Assembly: GCF_040564635.1 (NCBI RefSeq) | Contig: NZ_CP159837.1 | Span: 5,195,001-5,259,000, forward strand | Length of the DNA stretch: 64,000 nucleotides | From: Planktothricoides raciborskii GIHE-MW2 | GTDB lineage: Bacteria; Cyanobacteriota; Cyanobacteriia; Cyanobacteriales; Laspinemataceae | Direction: 5' to 3' | In this document: in pieces, positions 8,879 to 16,982 of the stretch | Position numbering within the stretch: the first letter of the stretch is position 1 | Layout of the letters: every line of letters begins with the position of its first letter | Program-made: the position numbers and the translations under genes | Notes under the pieces: model-generated | Database searches by the model: none | What the model was told of the DNA's origin: nothing | The model's input: the letters and a program-made list of their open reading frames with translations, nothing else

Positions 8879-11077
8879 ATGACTAGAAATCGCGAAATTC
8901 CAGATCGTTGGCATCCATCTCAGGGTTCCGACTCAGACGCTAAAGAGCAGTTCTTGAGCCGTTCTTTGGAGCCCTTGCCCTCAGCCTTTGGCTCCTCGGT
9001 GGGGGCTTCAGCTACCGATGGGAGTTTGAAACTTCAGTCTGAATTTAATGAGAACCCACGGGATAGCCGATTGTCAAAATCCCAAAACTGGAATTCCGAT
9101 CATCAAATTGTGGATCGCCGTTCTCGTGAGTTGAAACAATCCTCTCATCAGCCGATGGAGTGGGCGGTGCGATTGTTAAAGCGCTGGGAAATTTGGATAT
9201 TGGTTACTATGGCGGTGTCTGGGGGACTCGGCGCCGGATCTTTGATGATGTTGCTCAAGTTGCCCGATACACCGACTTGTAATTATCATTTTTTCTGGTT
9301 TAAGCCTTCCGCGTCGGAGCAGTTATATTGTGCGGGACAGTTGGCGAATCAAAAAACTATTAACGGGTTATTAGAGGCGATCGCGATCGCTTCCGATTTG
9401 CCCAAAGATCATCCTCTGCGGAAGCAAATTGACCAAAATATTGAAACTTGGGCAGAACAATTATTGGATCTGGCGGAAGAAAGTTTTCATGCCGGTGACA
9501 TTACTGAGGCGATCTCCACCGCTAGACAAATTCCCCGCGATACCTCTGCGGCTAGTTTAGTAGATGAACGGATTAAAAAATGGGAGTCTATTTGGCAAGA
9601 AGCCAAAGACTACTACAAAGCAGCGGAAGAGGCGATGGAAAAAGAAAAGTGGCGCGATGCTTTTTTTGCCGCCCAAAAGCTGCAATTTGTGGAAAATCGC
9701 TACTGGCAAACCAAGCAATTTGATGCCCTATTTACGTTAATTGAAACCACCAGAGAATCGGCGAAAACTTTGGATAAAGCCAGAGATTTGGCAGATACGG
9801 GTGAAATTAAAAACCTGTTAGAAGCGGTACGCATCGTCGGGACTTTTGACGAGAAAAGTAAACTTTATAAAGCGGCGCGTTCGTTGAAAAATAAGTTTGC
9901 CGAACAAATGATGGAAATGGCCAAAGCCAGTCTGGAGCGCCAAGATTGGCAAGATGCGATCTATATTGCGCGGCAAATTCCCGCTGATAGTCCCCTGAAA
10001 AATGAGGCGGTGGATTTTGTGGATTTGACCAGGGCAAAATCTCTGGCTGACCGAGGCACCTTAAGCGCGATTCAAGATGCGATATCTAAAGCCCAACAAA
10101 TTGGGGCAGGTCGGCCTATGTATGCAGAAGCCCAGCGGCTGATTATGACCTGGCAGCAAGATATTCAGGATTTAGCTTATTTGGAAAAAGCGCGGCAACA
10201 GGCACAACTGGGTTCTGCCCAAGATTTACGCATGGCGATTTCCCAAGCCCAATTAGTCGGACGCAGTAACAGCTATTGGGATGAAGCCCAAGATAATATC
10301 AATCGCTGGCAAAATCTGATTGAGGTACAAGAAGATCGTCCGTTTTTAATGCAAGCCCAAGATTTAGCCAAATTTGGCGATCGCCTCTCCTTACAAGCGG
10401 CCATTGATACCGCGCAACAAATCCGTCCCGGACGAGAACTTTACCAAGAAGCCCAAGACAAAATCGACGCATGGCGCGGCGAAATTCAGCGCCAAGAAGA
10501 TCAGCCGGTGTTAGATCAGGCTTGGAAGTTGGCTAAGGCTGGCAATTTACAACTGGCGATCGCCCAAGCGGAAAAAATTTCTCCGGGCAGAATTTTATAT
10601 CAAGAAGCGCAATCAGCCATTTTTGCTTGGAAAACCGAAATCCGCGATCAAGAAAGTATTCAACAAGCAAACCTGATGGCTAATGGTGCCACCAATCCAG
10701 CCACCTTACTCAAAGCTATTGAAACCATCAATCAAGTCTCAATGGTCAGTCCTTTACGCTCCCAAGCGGATAATTCTATCAATGAATGGAGTACGCAACT
10801 TTATAATATGGCCCAAGATGAGGCTCAGTACGATTTGCTTCGCGCCATTGATATTGCCCAAACGATTCCATTTTATGCCGCTAATTATCAAGTAGTGCAG
10901 CGTCAAGTTGAAGACTGGAAACGCATTGTTGCTCCGCCACCTAAAACCCCTGTTCCCGAAGGGAATAATCAAAATTCTCCGGCAAACAATCAGCCTCCAT
11001 CGGGGGAAAATATTCCCTCAAACTCTCAGGGAACGAATCAACCTTTGGAGCCCTTTATTGAGCCTGTGACTCGATAA
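8879..11077 (+). CDS. Single-pass membrane protein with tandem helical repeats
   Basis: A 732-residue protein of unknown function. Layout: a polar, Ser-rich cytoplasmic-looking N terminus (~1-100), one transmembrane segment (~104-127, WEIWILVTMAVSGGLG), then at least eight degenerate helical repeats of about 55-65 residues. Their shared pattern is LAKxGxLxxAIxxAxxI, then PGRxLYQEAQ, then WxxEIxxQED. The tail is Pro/Asn-rich. The repeats look TPR-like and suggest a protein-binding scaffold facing the periplasm or lumen. A TTG at 8819 would add 20 residues; the ATG at 8879 is preferred because the added segment lacks conserved-looking content. Confidence 0.65.
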   Translation: MTRNREIPDRWHPSQGSDSDAKEQFLSRSLEPLPSAFGSSVGASATDGSLKLQSEFNENPRDSRLSKSQNWNSDHQIVDRRSRELKQSSHQPMEWAVRLLKRWEIWILVTMAVSGGLGAGSLMMLLKLPDTPTCNYHFFWFKPSASEQLYCAGQLANQKTINGLLEAIAIASDLPKDHPLRKQIDQNIETWAEQLLDLAEESFHAGDITEAISTARQIPRDTSAASLVDERIKKWESIWQEAKDYYKAAEEAMEKEKWRDAFFAAQKLQFVENRYWQTKQFDALFTLIETTRESAKTLDKARDLADTGEIKNLLEAVRIVGTFDEKSKLYKAARSLKNKFAEQMMEMAKASLERQDWQDAIYIARQIPADSPLKNEAVDFVDLTRAKSLADRGTLSAIQDAISKAQQIGAGRPMYAEAQRLIMTWQQDIQDLAYLEKARQQAQLGSAQDLRMAISQAQLVGRSNSYWDEAQDNINRWQNLIEVQEDRPFLMQAQDLAKFGDRLSLQAAIDTAQQIRPGRELYQEAQDKIDAWRGEIQRQEDQPVLDQAWKLAKAGNLQLAIAQAEKISPGRILYQEAQSAIFAWKTEIRDQESIQQANLMANGATNPATLLKAIETINQVSMVSPLRSQADNSINEWSTQLYNMAQDEAQYDLLRAIDIAQTIPFYAANYQVVQRQVEDWKRIVAPPPKTPVPEGNNQNSPANNQPPSGENIPSNSQGTNQPLEPFIEPVTR

Positions 11078-11258
11078 AATTGTGGTTTGGGTTCAGTGTT
11101 GATGTGGCTCGTTTCTAGGCCAGAAACAGGGTTTCTGGCTCAATATTTTAATTTTACAAATAGGCACTTTTTATTCTCATATTTCCTCTGACTATTAAAT
11201 TTTTCCAGCCAGTTATTTAACCAATTATTTAAATCTGTCACGGTCGTAAAATTGACAC

Positions 11259-11346
11259 AGGACTTACGCATAAACGCTATCTGTAGGGTGTTGTTCCGAG
11301 CAGTAACGCACCAATTCGCCGGATATAGAGTCGTTGCGTAAGTCCT
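11259..11346. repeat. MITE-like element with 12-bp inverted ends
   Basis: An 88-bp element bounded by AGGACTTACGCA and its perfect reverse complement TGCGTAAGTCCT. Its interior (GTAGGGTGTT...AACGCACCAA...ATATAGAGTCGT) is closely related to 58917-58979, where only the right end is kept. No transposase is present, so it is non-autonomous. Confidence 0.75.
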
Positions 11347-11376
11347 ATGACAGAGAAATTGTAAGTAAGTTTTTTT

Positions 11377-12090
11377 CTAAACTCTGTCGATCAATTGTTT
11401 GGCAACTTGCTCAATTACAAAGCAAAACTCAGGGTATTTACCCTCTCCATCTTTAACCGAATATCCACCATCAGCAATTGCTATAAAGTCTAATTCATCT
11501 AATTCAATATCTGGCGAAAAAAATACCTCATCAATTGCTGCTTTACGTAAATCTGTAAGTTGTTTATGATCCAAAGCTAACTTTTCAATAGTCGTTTTTG
11601 CCGCAGTATCTTGATTATCTGTAGCGACAATTGTCCCATCTTCATAAAATGTCAACCTAGTTTCACAGTCCTGATTTAGCGGAGTCACAAAATTGTCAAG
11701 ATCATACCATTCATCTTTCGCTTGCGCTCCAAAAGGACATTTTTTATTTTTATTTTTCCCTTTTTTATGACTATCCGTATATTCATAATCTGGCCCTGGG
11801 TAGGCGGCTAAGAGGTTGAAATAGCTCACATCTTCATACTTTTTCTCATATCGACAAAGGGCGTAAGGTTTAAGATGTTCAACATGAGAGCGATCGGCGT
11901 CAATTAAAATACCTGTGTAGCAACACAGAAATCCTTGTTCTTTGAGCAGGTGATTCTTTAAATCCCTTTTGACATCCCCTGGTAAATTGTCCCTATAGTC
12001 ACAACCAAGACAACTACCATCTTCCTTGAATTGACTATTAAACCAGGAACGTAATTTTTCTGGTTCTTGTTCTTTCTGAATGTATTTCAT
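11377..12090 (-). CDS. ptuB: HNH endonuclease, PtuB-like (Septu)
   Basis: A 237-residue nuclease of the retron/Septu-type HNH group. The active-site segment is HVEHLKP (H69, E71, H72), preceded by CCYTG (56-60) and followed by a NLL segment (92-94) and a Cys at 118 that could complete zinc binding. In known Septu systems PtuB is the DNA-cutting partner of the PtuA ATPase. The gene starts at the base next to the stop of the ATPase gene, the typical PtuA-PtuB order. It is the last gene of an hsdM-hsdS-ptuA-ptuB transcription unit. The family call is by motif and neighbourhood only. Confidence 0.8.
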   Translation of the reverse strand: MKYIQKEQEPEKLRSWFNSQFKEDGSCLGCDYRDNLPGDVKRDLKNHLLKEQGFLCCYTGILIDADRSHVEHLKPYALCRYEKKYEDVSYFNLLAAYPGPDYEYTDSHKKGKNKNKKCPFGAQAKDEWYDLDNFVTPLNQDCETRLTFYEDGTIVATDNQDTAAKTTIEKLALDHKQLTDLRKAAIDEVFFSPDIELDELDFIAIADGGYSVKDGEGKYPEFCFVIEQVAKQLIDRV

Positions 12091-13302
12091 CTATTTACCC
12101 AATCGGCTGATCCTATCAATGCGAGTTTGTAACCGTACCAATTCAGCAAAGTTGCCTAATTCACGGAGGCTGTTGATTTCTTGATTAGCTTCTGAAAATT
12201 TCCTATTCTGAATCAATGATTCAATATGCTCTAACCGTTCCTGAGTATTGCGATCGCGCTCTGAAGTTTCCATCAGGAAGCGTAAGATCCAGTTACTATC
12301 CATACCTAGTGACTGGTCAGGACGATAAGGTGCTTGATCTTTTTCCAGAAGAATAATATTTCCTGGATCAACTTCACCAATAATTTGCGGTGAATGAGTG
12401 GTAGCAATAAATTGGCAACTGGGAAAAATATCTGTTAACTTTTTGACAACCATCCGTTGCCAGCGTGGATGCAAGTGTAAGTCCAACTCATCAATTAGCA
12501 CCACAGCTTTTCCATCCTTTAGAGGATCTTCTAAATCAGGATTTGCCTGTAAAAGTCGTTTTACCAGATCGAGTATCAAGGCTAAAATACCTCGTTCACC
12601 CTCTGAAAGCTGATTAATATTTAGGGTTAATCCATCTTTATCAAGGACTAAATCTGACTTACCAACAACCCGCAAATTAGTAAATTGATCTAAAAAACTT
12701 GTCACGGCTTTATTTAAAGCCTCAATACTTCGTTTTGCCGGTGAATAATTTTCGTTTAACAATGCGTTTTGGGCTAAATACCAATCAGTAAATTCAGTCA
12801 GACGTAGATTTCTAGGCTTCAGTGCTTCAGGAAAAGCAGCAGATGGATCGCCTGAAGCCATATTATACATATCTTTCTCTTTATATGCTCCTGGCGTAAC
12901 AATTGAGCGTTGGGTGGCAAAATAAACTACAAGAGGTTGATTCTTCTCGTTTTTTATGGTGTCTAAAATATGCTTACTATCCGGTTTAATTTTCAAGTTA
13001 TAGCTTTTGCCACCACTGATATTACATTCAAAAGGTATTCCTGATGCTTGAAAATCAACGTCAACCTCTAATTTTTTATACCCAATCGTAATATCATTAG
13101 CGGTGAAACTCAGGCGATTGTCTTTAGAATCCGAAACCGTAAATTTAGGTAATATCTTTGAAAAGGCAATACTCAATGCATCAAGCACAGTAGATTTACC
13201 TGCACCGTTGATACCAACGATTAGATTCATTCCAGGGTTAAAGTGAAACTCTGCATCTTTAAACCCTCGAAAATTCCTGAGTCTTAGGCGATTAATTTCC
13301 AT
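12091..13302 (-). CDS. ptuA: AAA/ABC-type ATPase, PtuA-like (Septu)
   Basis: A 403-residue SMC-like ATPase. It opens MEINRLRLRNFRGFKDAEF, as in RecF/PtuA/OLD-type proteins. Walker A is GINGAGKST (30-38), the ABC signature is LSEGE (232-236), Walker B is VVLIDELDLHLHP (267-279) and the switch His lies in TTHSP (301-305). All motifs look functional. In Septu, PtuA forms a ring that binds PtuB and gates its nuclease. The start overlaps the end of hsdS by 19 bp, so translation is probably coupled to the type I modification genes. With only the ATPase visible it could be another defence ATPase, but the adjacent HNH gene makes Septu the best reading. Confidence 0.82.
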   Translation of the reverse strand: MEINRLRLRNFRGFKDAEFHFNPGMNLIVGINGAGKSTVLDALSIAFSKILPKFTVSDSKDNRLSFTANDITIGYKKLEVDVDFQASGIPFECNISGGKSYNLKIKPDSKHILDTIKNEKNQPLVVYFATQRSIVTPGAYKEKDMYNMASGDPSAAFPEALKPRNLRLTEFTDWYLAQNALLNENYSPAKRSIEALNKAVTSFLDQFTNLRVVGKSDLVLDKDGLTLNINQLSEGERGILALILDLVKRLLQANPDLEDPLKDGKAVVLIDELDLHLHPRWQRMVVKKLTDIFPSCQFIATTHSPQIIGEVDPGNIILLEKDQAPYRPDQSLGMDSNWILRFLMETSERDRNTQERLEHIESLIQNRKFSEANQEINSLRELGNFAELVRLQTRIDRISRLGK

Positions 13303-14201
13303 TGTGACTCCTTGATTTTCATAATTGCTGTGCGACGTTCTTTTAACAATTCAATTGTATCATAATTTGCCATTTTAAAATAATTAATTTTATTTAGTTT
13401 AGTTTCTATGTAAGCAACTATACACTGTTGCTCTTTGAGTGGTGGAAGAAGCAATAGCCAATCAAGAATTTGCTCTGAATAAATTTTACCCATAGATGGA
13501 TCGATTCCTCTGGCATCGGCATCAATTTGCAATCGCCCTAGATGACTTTGTAAAAAGTAACTCAAAAATTGCCCATCTAGCTTTGATTCATCTAATCTCA
13601 AACGATAGATTAGGTGACTTAAAACTAACTTATGTCTGGTTTTATGAACATAACAAACATCTCCGTAAGGGCGAAGCATGACCGCCGATGAATTATTGGG
13701 TAAAACCGAAGATTTTATCCGGTCATGCTTCGCCCCTACATCAGGTTTATTAACTCGTGTGATTAAAAAATCACCGGGATTAATTTCTAATGAAGTGGGA
13801 ATTTTGACAGAGATAGGTATCGTTTTAGCTTGGGAATCATCAAATTCTCCCCTATTAACAGCATTCAGTTTTAAAACTCCCCATTCTTGAGGTTCTGGTT
13901 TTTTTTCATCGGCTTTTAAACTCCTCCCTTGTTCAATGGTTAAAATACAGCGCCTTAATTTGATGACTTGCCAATGTTGAGGAATTTCTCCGATCCATTC
14001 AACCCCAGAATTACCCATTGGAACATGAGGATTTACCCCACGAGTTACCCCATGAGTAATTAGGGCGTGACGTTTTTCGTCTAATAGTTCTAATAATCGT
14101 TGTTTGACTTGAATGAGTTCATCGATTTTCCTCATTTCTTGGTTTAGTTCATCGGCAATGCTTGCTTTTGGTTCGGAAAATGAGTGATTCTGAAGATTCA
14201 T
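13284..14201 (-). CDS. hsdS: Type I specificity subunit, single-TRD (half-size) HsdS
   Basis: A 305-residue protein, against about 400-600 for a full HsdS. It starts with a conserved-helix-like coiled coil (~18-55), then one target-recognition domain opening GEIPQHWQVIKL, then a second helix with LPPLKEQQCIVAYIETKL. The first recognition domain is absent, so it is a half-S protein; such proteins are known to work as dimers reading a symmetrical split site. Residues V155-Y179 are encoded by a 75-bp palindromic repeat inserted in frame (13665-13739). It overlaps hsdM by one base and ptuA by 19 bases. Confidence 0.82.
   Translation of the reverse strand: MNLQNHSFSEPKASIADELNQEMRKIDELIQVKQRLLELLDEKRHALITHGVTRGVNPHVPMGNSGVEWIGEIPQHWQVIKLRRCILTIEQGRSLKADEKKPEPQEWGVLKLNAVNRGEFDDSQAKTIPISVKIPTSLEINPGDFLITRVNKPDVGAKHDRIKSSVLPNNSSAVMLRPYGDVCYVHKTRHKLVLSHLIYRLRLDESKLDGQFLSYFLQSHLGRLQIDADARGIDPSMGKIYSEQILDWLLLLPPLKEQQCIVAYIETKLNKINYFKMANYDTIELLKERRTAIMKIKESQWKLIA
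13665..13739. repeat. Palindromic repeat element inside hsdS coding sequence
   Basis: A 75-bp element with 20-bp inverted ends: GTAAGGGCGAAGCATGACCG and CGGTCATGCTTCGCCCCTAC, one mismatch. The same end sequences bound intergenic elements at 25337-25428, 47619-47691 and 59107-59180. Here it lies within an open reading frame, has a length divisible by three and no stop in the hsdS frame, so it adds 25 codons. Confidence 0.85.
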
Positions 14202-16246
14202 TACCCTGTCACCTCCTGCAATAACCTAATCATCTTCTCTCCCATCTGTTTAATATCTGCATCAATTTCCGCTAATGGACGAGGGGGAGTGCCGTCGTAA
14301 AAATAGCGATTAAAATTAATCTCATAGGCAATTCTGATACTTGCCCGATCCACCCAAGCATCAGTTAGATTAGGTGCCAATTCTGCCAAAAAATAATCGG
14401 AAACTTCTTGTTTTAAGTTAATCTTTTCAAAAGTTCTTAACTTTGAGTCAGCCTCGTACATTCGTTGTATATTTTGACCGGGTACAGGAAACCAGCCCCA
14501 AACACGGGCCTTCGGTTCACCCGTTGCCTCGCGTTCTTTTAAGATAACAGGTTTTGCCTGTGGGTCTCGTTCTGTAAAAACATCTCTAAATAGCTTTCGT
14601 TCCGCTTTTTTCCAACGACTACTCCGCTGCTTTAATAATTCCTGGATTAAGTGATTAACTTGGTTCCAGTCAGAACGCGGTTCGCGCCCTAATTCGCGAT
14701 CGATCGCCTGGACATCATCTAGTAAATGGGGAACAGCATCCAGAAAACGACTTTGGCGATCGAGATCCATTTGATACATTAAACGCAGAGGTCGTTCAAT
14801 CCGAACCCGGTTATAGCCAAAATCTCGACGATCAAAAATTTTGCTGGTTTCTGTTTCCACAAATTCCGCATATTCCCGGACTACATCGGCAATATTTTCT
14901 TCACTAAAATAACGGCTTTTATTTCCGAAAATTTCTCTGATGGTTTGCCAACGTTGACGAGCATCTATCAGTTGAATTTTGTCTTGACGTTCTTTCGGTT
15001 TCCGGTTCGTGACAATCCAAATATAAGTGGCAATATCAGTGTGATAAAACATCTGTTCGGGTAGAGCAATAATTGCTTCTAACCAATCATTTTCTATAAT
15101 CCATTTGCGAATTTTACTGACCCCTCCTCCCACACCTCCACTAAATAAAGGTGTTTGGTTCAATAATATAGCAAGACGAGAACCATGACCAGAATTATTT
15201 TGATGATTTTCTGGTTGATATGGTGCAAACTTACTAATCTGATGCTGTAAAAATAATAGTGAACTATCATAGACTGTGGGTAAGCCAGCCCCAAACCGTC
15301 CATCAAAACCTAGCTGTTCATGTTCTTCTTTTATTTCATTTTGCTGTTTCTGCCAGTTCATTTTTAAGGGAGGGCTGGCTATAAAATAATCAAAGGTTTG
15401 ATTCGGGTATTTATCATCGGTTAGAGAATCACCAAACTGAATACAACTCTGGTGAGTATCCTTGATTAATAAGTCACAAGCAGCGATCGCATAAGCGCGA
15501 GGATTAACCTCCTGACCAAAAACTACGAGTTTTGCTAATTTATTTTTTTCTCGGAAATAATTTTGCGCTGCTGCTAACATTCCCCCAGTCCCACAAGTAG
15601 GGTCAAACAGTTTATAAATTTGAGGTTTCGTGAGCATCTCCTCATCAGGAGCAAATAAAATCTCAACCATTAAACGGCTAAGTTCTGGTGGGGTGAAGTT
15701 TTGCCCTGCTTTTTTGTTAGCAGCTTCAGAGAAACGACGAATTAAATCTTCAAACAATAACCCCATTACCCGCTTATCTACTGAGTTGGGGGATAAATCA
15801 ATATCGCCAAACTTTGAGATGACTAGGTAGAGAATTTTCTCTTGGTTCATCTTTTCAATTTCTGCCGCAAACTCGAAGCGTTCAAAAATATCGCGGACAT
15901 TTTTGGAAAAGCCATTAATATAGCTGATAAAATTTTGAGCGATATTATACGGATCGGCTTTTAATTTTCCCCAATTCAGTTCAGAAAAATTATGAAATTT
16001 TTCTCTTGCGGCTTGATTTCGCATTGATTCAATAGCGTCATCTTGTAATTGATTTTTGGATTGCTCATATTTGGCTAAAACTTCTTGTTTATTTGCTGCA
16101 AGTGTAGAGTCAAAACGGCGCAATACCGTCATTGGTAGCATAACCCGTTCATATTCCGCAGGTTGGTAAAGACCACGCAATAAATCAGCAATTTGCCAGA
16201 TTAAATTAGAAATTTGTTGATGATCTGCTGTTTGTTCTTTGATCAT
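14201..16246 (-). CDS. hsdM: Type I DNA methyltransferase subunit with altered motif IV
   Basis: A 681-residue HsdM-family N6-adenine methyltransferase. The order is an N-terminal helical domain (1-150), FTPPELSRLMVEIL (184-197), motif I DPTCGTGGM (215-223) for SAM binding, then the catalytic motif IV. Motif IV reads SPPL (291-294) rather than the usual NPPF/NPPY, so methylation may be impaired. The C-terminal ~330 residues follow the family pattern to a helical tail. It heads the operon hsdM-hsdS-ptuA-ptuB. No hsdR gene is in this window; upstream of hsdM lies only a duplicated gene fragment. Confidence 0.88.
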   Translation of the reverse strand: MIKEQTADHQQISNLIWQIADLLRGLYQPAEYERVMLPMTVLRRFDSTLAANKQEVLAKYEQSKNQLQDDAIESMRNQAAREKFHNFSELNWGKLKADPYNIAQNFISYINGFSKNVRDIFERFEFAAEIEKMNQEKILYLVISKFGDIDLSPNSVDKRVMGLLFEDLIRRFSEAANKKAGQNFTPPELSRLMVEILFAPDEEMLTKPQIYKLFDPTCGTGGMLAAAQNYFREKNKLAKLVVFGQEVNPRAYAIAACDLLIKDTHQSCIQFGDSLTDDKYPNQTFDYFIASPPLKMNWQKQQNEIKEEHEQLGFDGRFGAGLPTVYDSSLLFLQHQISKFAPYQPENHQNNSGHGSRLAILLNQTPLFSGGVGGGVSKIRKWIIENDWLEAIIALPEQMFYHTDIATYIWIVTNRKPKERQDKIQLIDARQRWQTIREIFGNKSRYFSEENIADVVREYAEFVETETSKIFDRRDFGYNRVRIERPLRLMYQMDLDRQSRFLDAVPHLLDDVQAIDRELGREPRSDWNQVNHLIQELLKQRSSRWKKAERKLFRDVFTERDPQAKPVILKEREATGEPKARVWGWFPVPGQNIQRMYEADSKLRTFEKINLKQEVSDYFLAELAPNLTDAWVDRASIRIAYEINFNRYFYDGTPPRPLAEIDADIKQMGEKMIRLLQEVTG

Positions 16247-16416
16247 CTCTTAAACCTCGCTGATTATTTTGAATATCCTACATCTGGAAACAGTGAAGGA
16301 GATTTATTAATTGACAATTCCATGACTTATAATTCTATCAGGTCAGAACAGTCGCGATCGCCCAACTGGAGATTTTCTGCCTTTTCCCCACACCTCCACA
16401 CCCCTGCCTCTCACTT

Positions 16417-16635
16417 CCCCACACTTCGCCCCTTACCTTGCCAGTTCGGGTTACACTGCTACCAGAAAACCGTAGTCAAATCGAGTTTAACTAACCACTT
16501 ATGACCAATCATCTAGCCCAAACCGAAAGCCTCTACCTACGCAAACACGCGGAAAATCCGATTGATTGGTGGCCTTGGTGTCCAGAAGCCTTGGAAACTG
16601 CTCGCCGAGAGAATAAACCAATTTTTCTGTCGATC
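16417..16635 (+). repeat. Direct duplication, copy 1 (5' end of DUF255 gene)
   Basis: 219 bp matching 22486-22704 at a constant offset of 6069 bp with about four mismatches. It covers ~84 bp upstream of the DUF255 start codon and the first ~45 codons. Identity ends abruptly at 16635, exactly where the sequence becomes unrelated to the gene. The two copies bracket the McrBC operon. Confidence 0.93.
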
Positions 16636-16689
16636 CAAATCGACGCATTCCGCTCTCATTCAATGTCTGCACATTTCCTTTTCCCCTGA
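16501..16689 (+). pseudogene. Truncated 5' fragment of DUF255 gene
   Basis: The frame begins MTNHLAQTESLYLRKHAENP exactly as the intact gene at 22570. After the codons for FLSI it runs into unrelated sequence and stops at 16689. It lacks the CHWC redox motif and the whole catalytic region, so it is a remnant left by a duplication or insertion event, not a gene. Confidence 0.9.
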
Positions 16690-16800
16690 GATGGCATCAC
16701 CGATAAAAAAACCAGGGTTATTGGTCTTTATTTTTGCTTCTTATCATAATTAAAAAACGGTTTTTTTATAAAAAAATATTAAATTTTTCAAAAAATAATA

Positions 16801-16942
16801 TAATACCAAATCCGGTTGTCAAAACCAGTTTCCCAAGCTATCTGTCATTCCCGCGAATGCGGGAATCTACAAGTGTTTTAGGTTATTGTAGGGGCGGGTT
16901 TCAAACCCGCCCGTCCTCTATTACAACCGGATTTGATATAAT
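16801..16942. repeat. Nested inverted-repeat element (MITE-like)
   Basis: Outer inverted ends share CAAATCCGGTTGT and ACAACCGGATTTG. Inside are two more palindromes: CATTCCCGCGAATGCGGGAAT (same core as the 38.7-39.5 kb array) and GGGCGGGTTTCAAACCCGCCC. It lies between the truncated DUF255 fragment and the end of mcrC, at the left edge of the McrBC segment. Confidence 0.75.
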
Positions 16943-16982
16943 TGGCAAATTGATGGTTATTTTTACTTTTTTTATAAATAAT

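Noticed and set aside
16247-16980. Remnant of hsdR upstream of hsdM
   Set aside because: No frame or motif of a type I restriction subunit (DEAD-box helicase or nuclease) was found; only the DUF255 duplicate and a repeat element are present.
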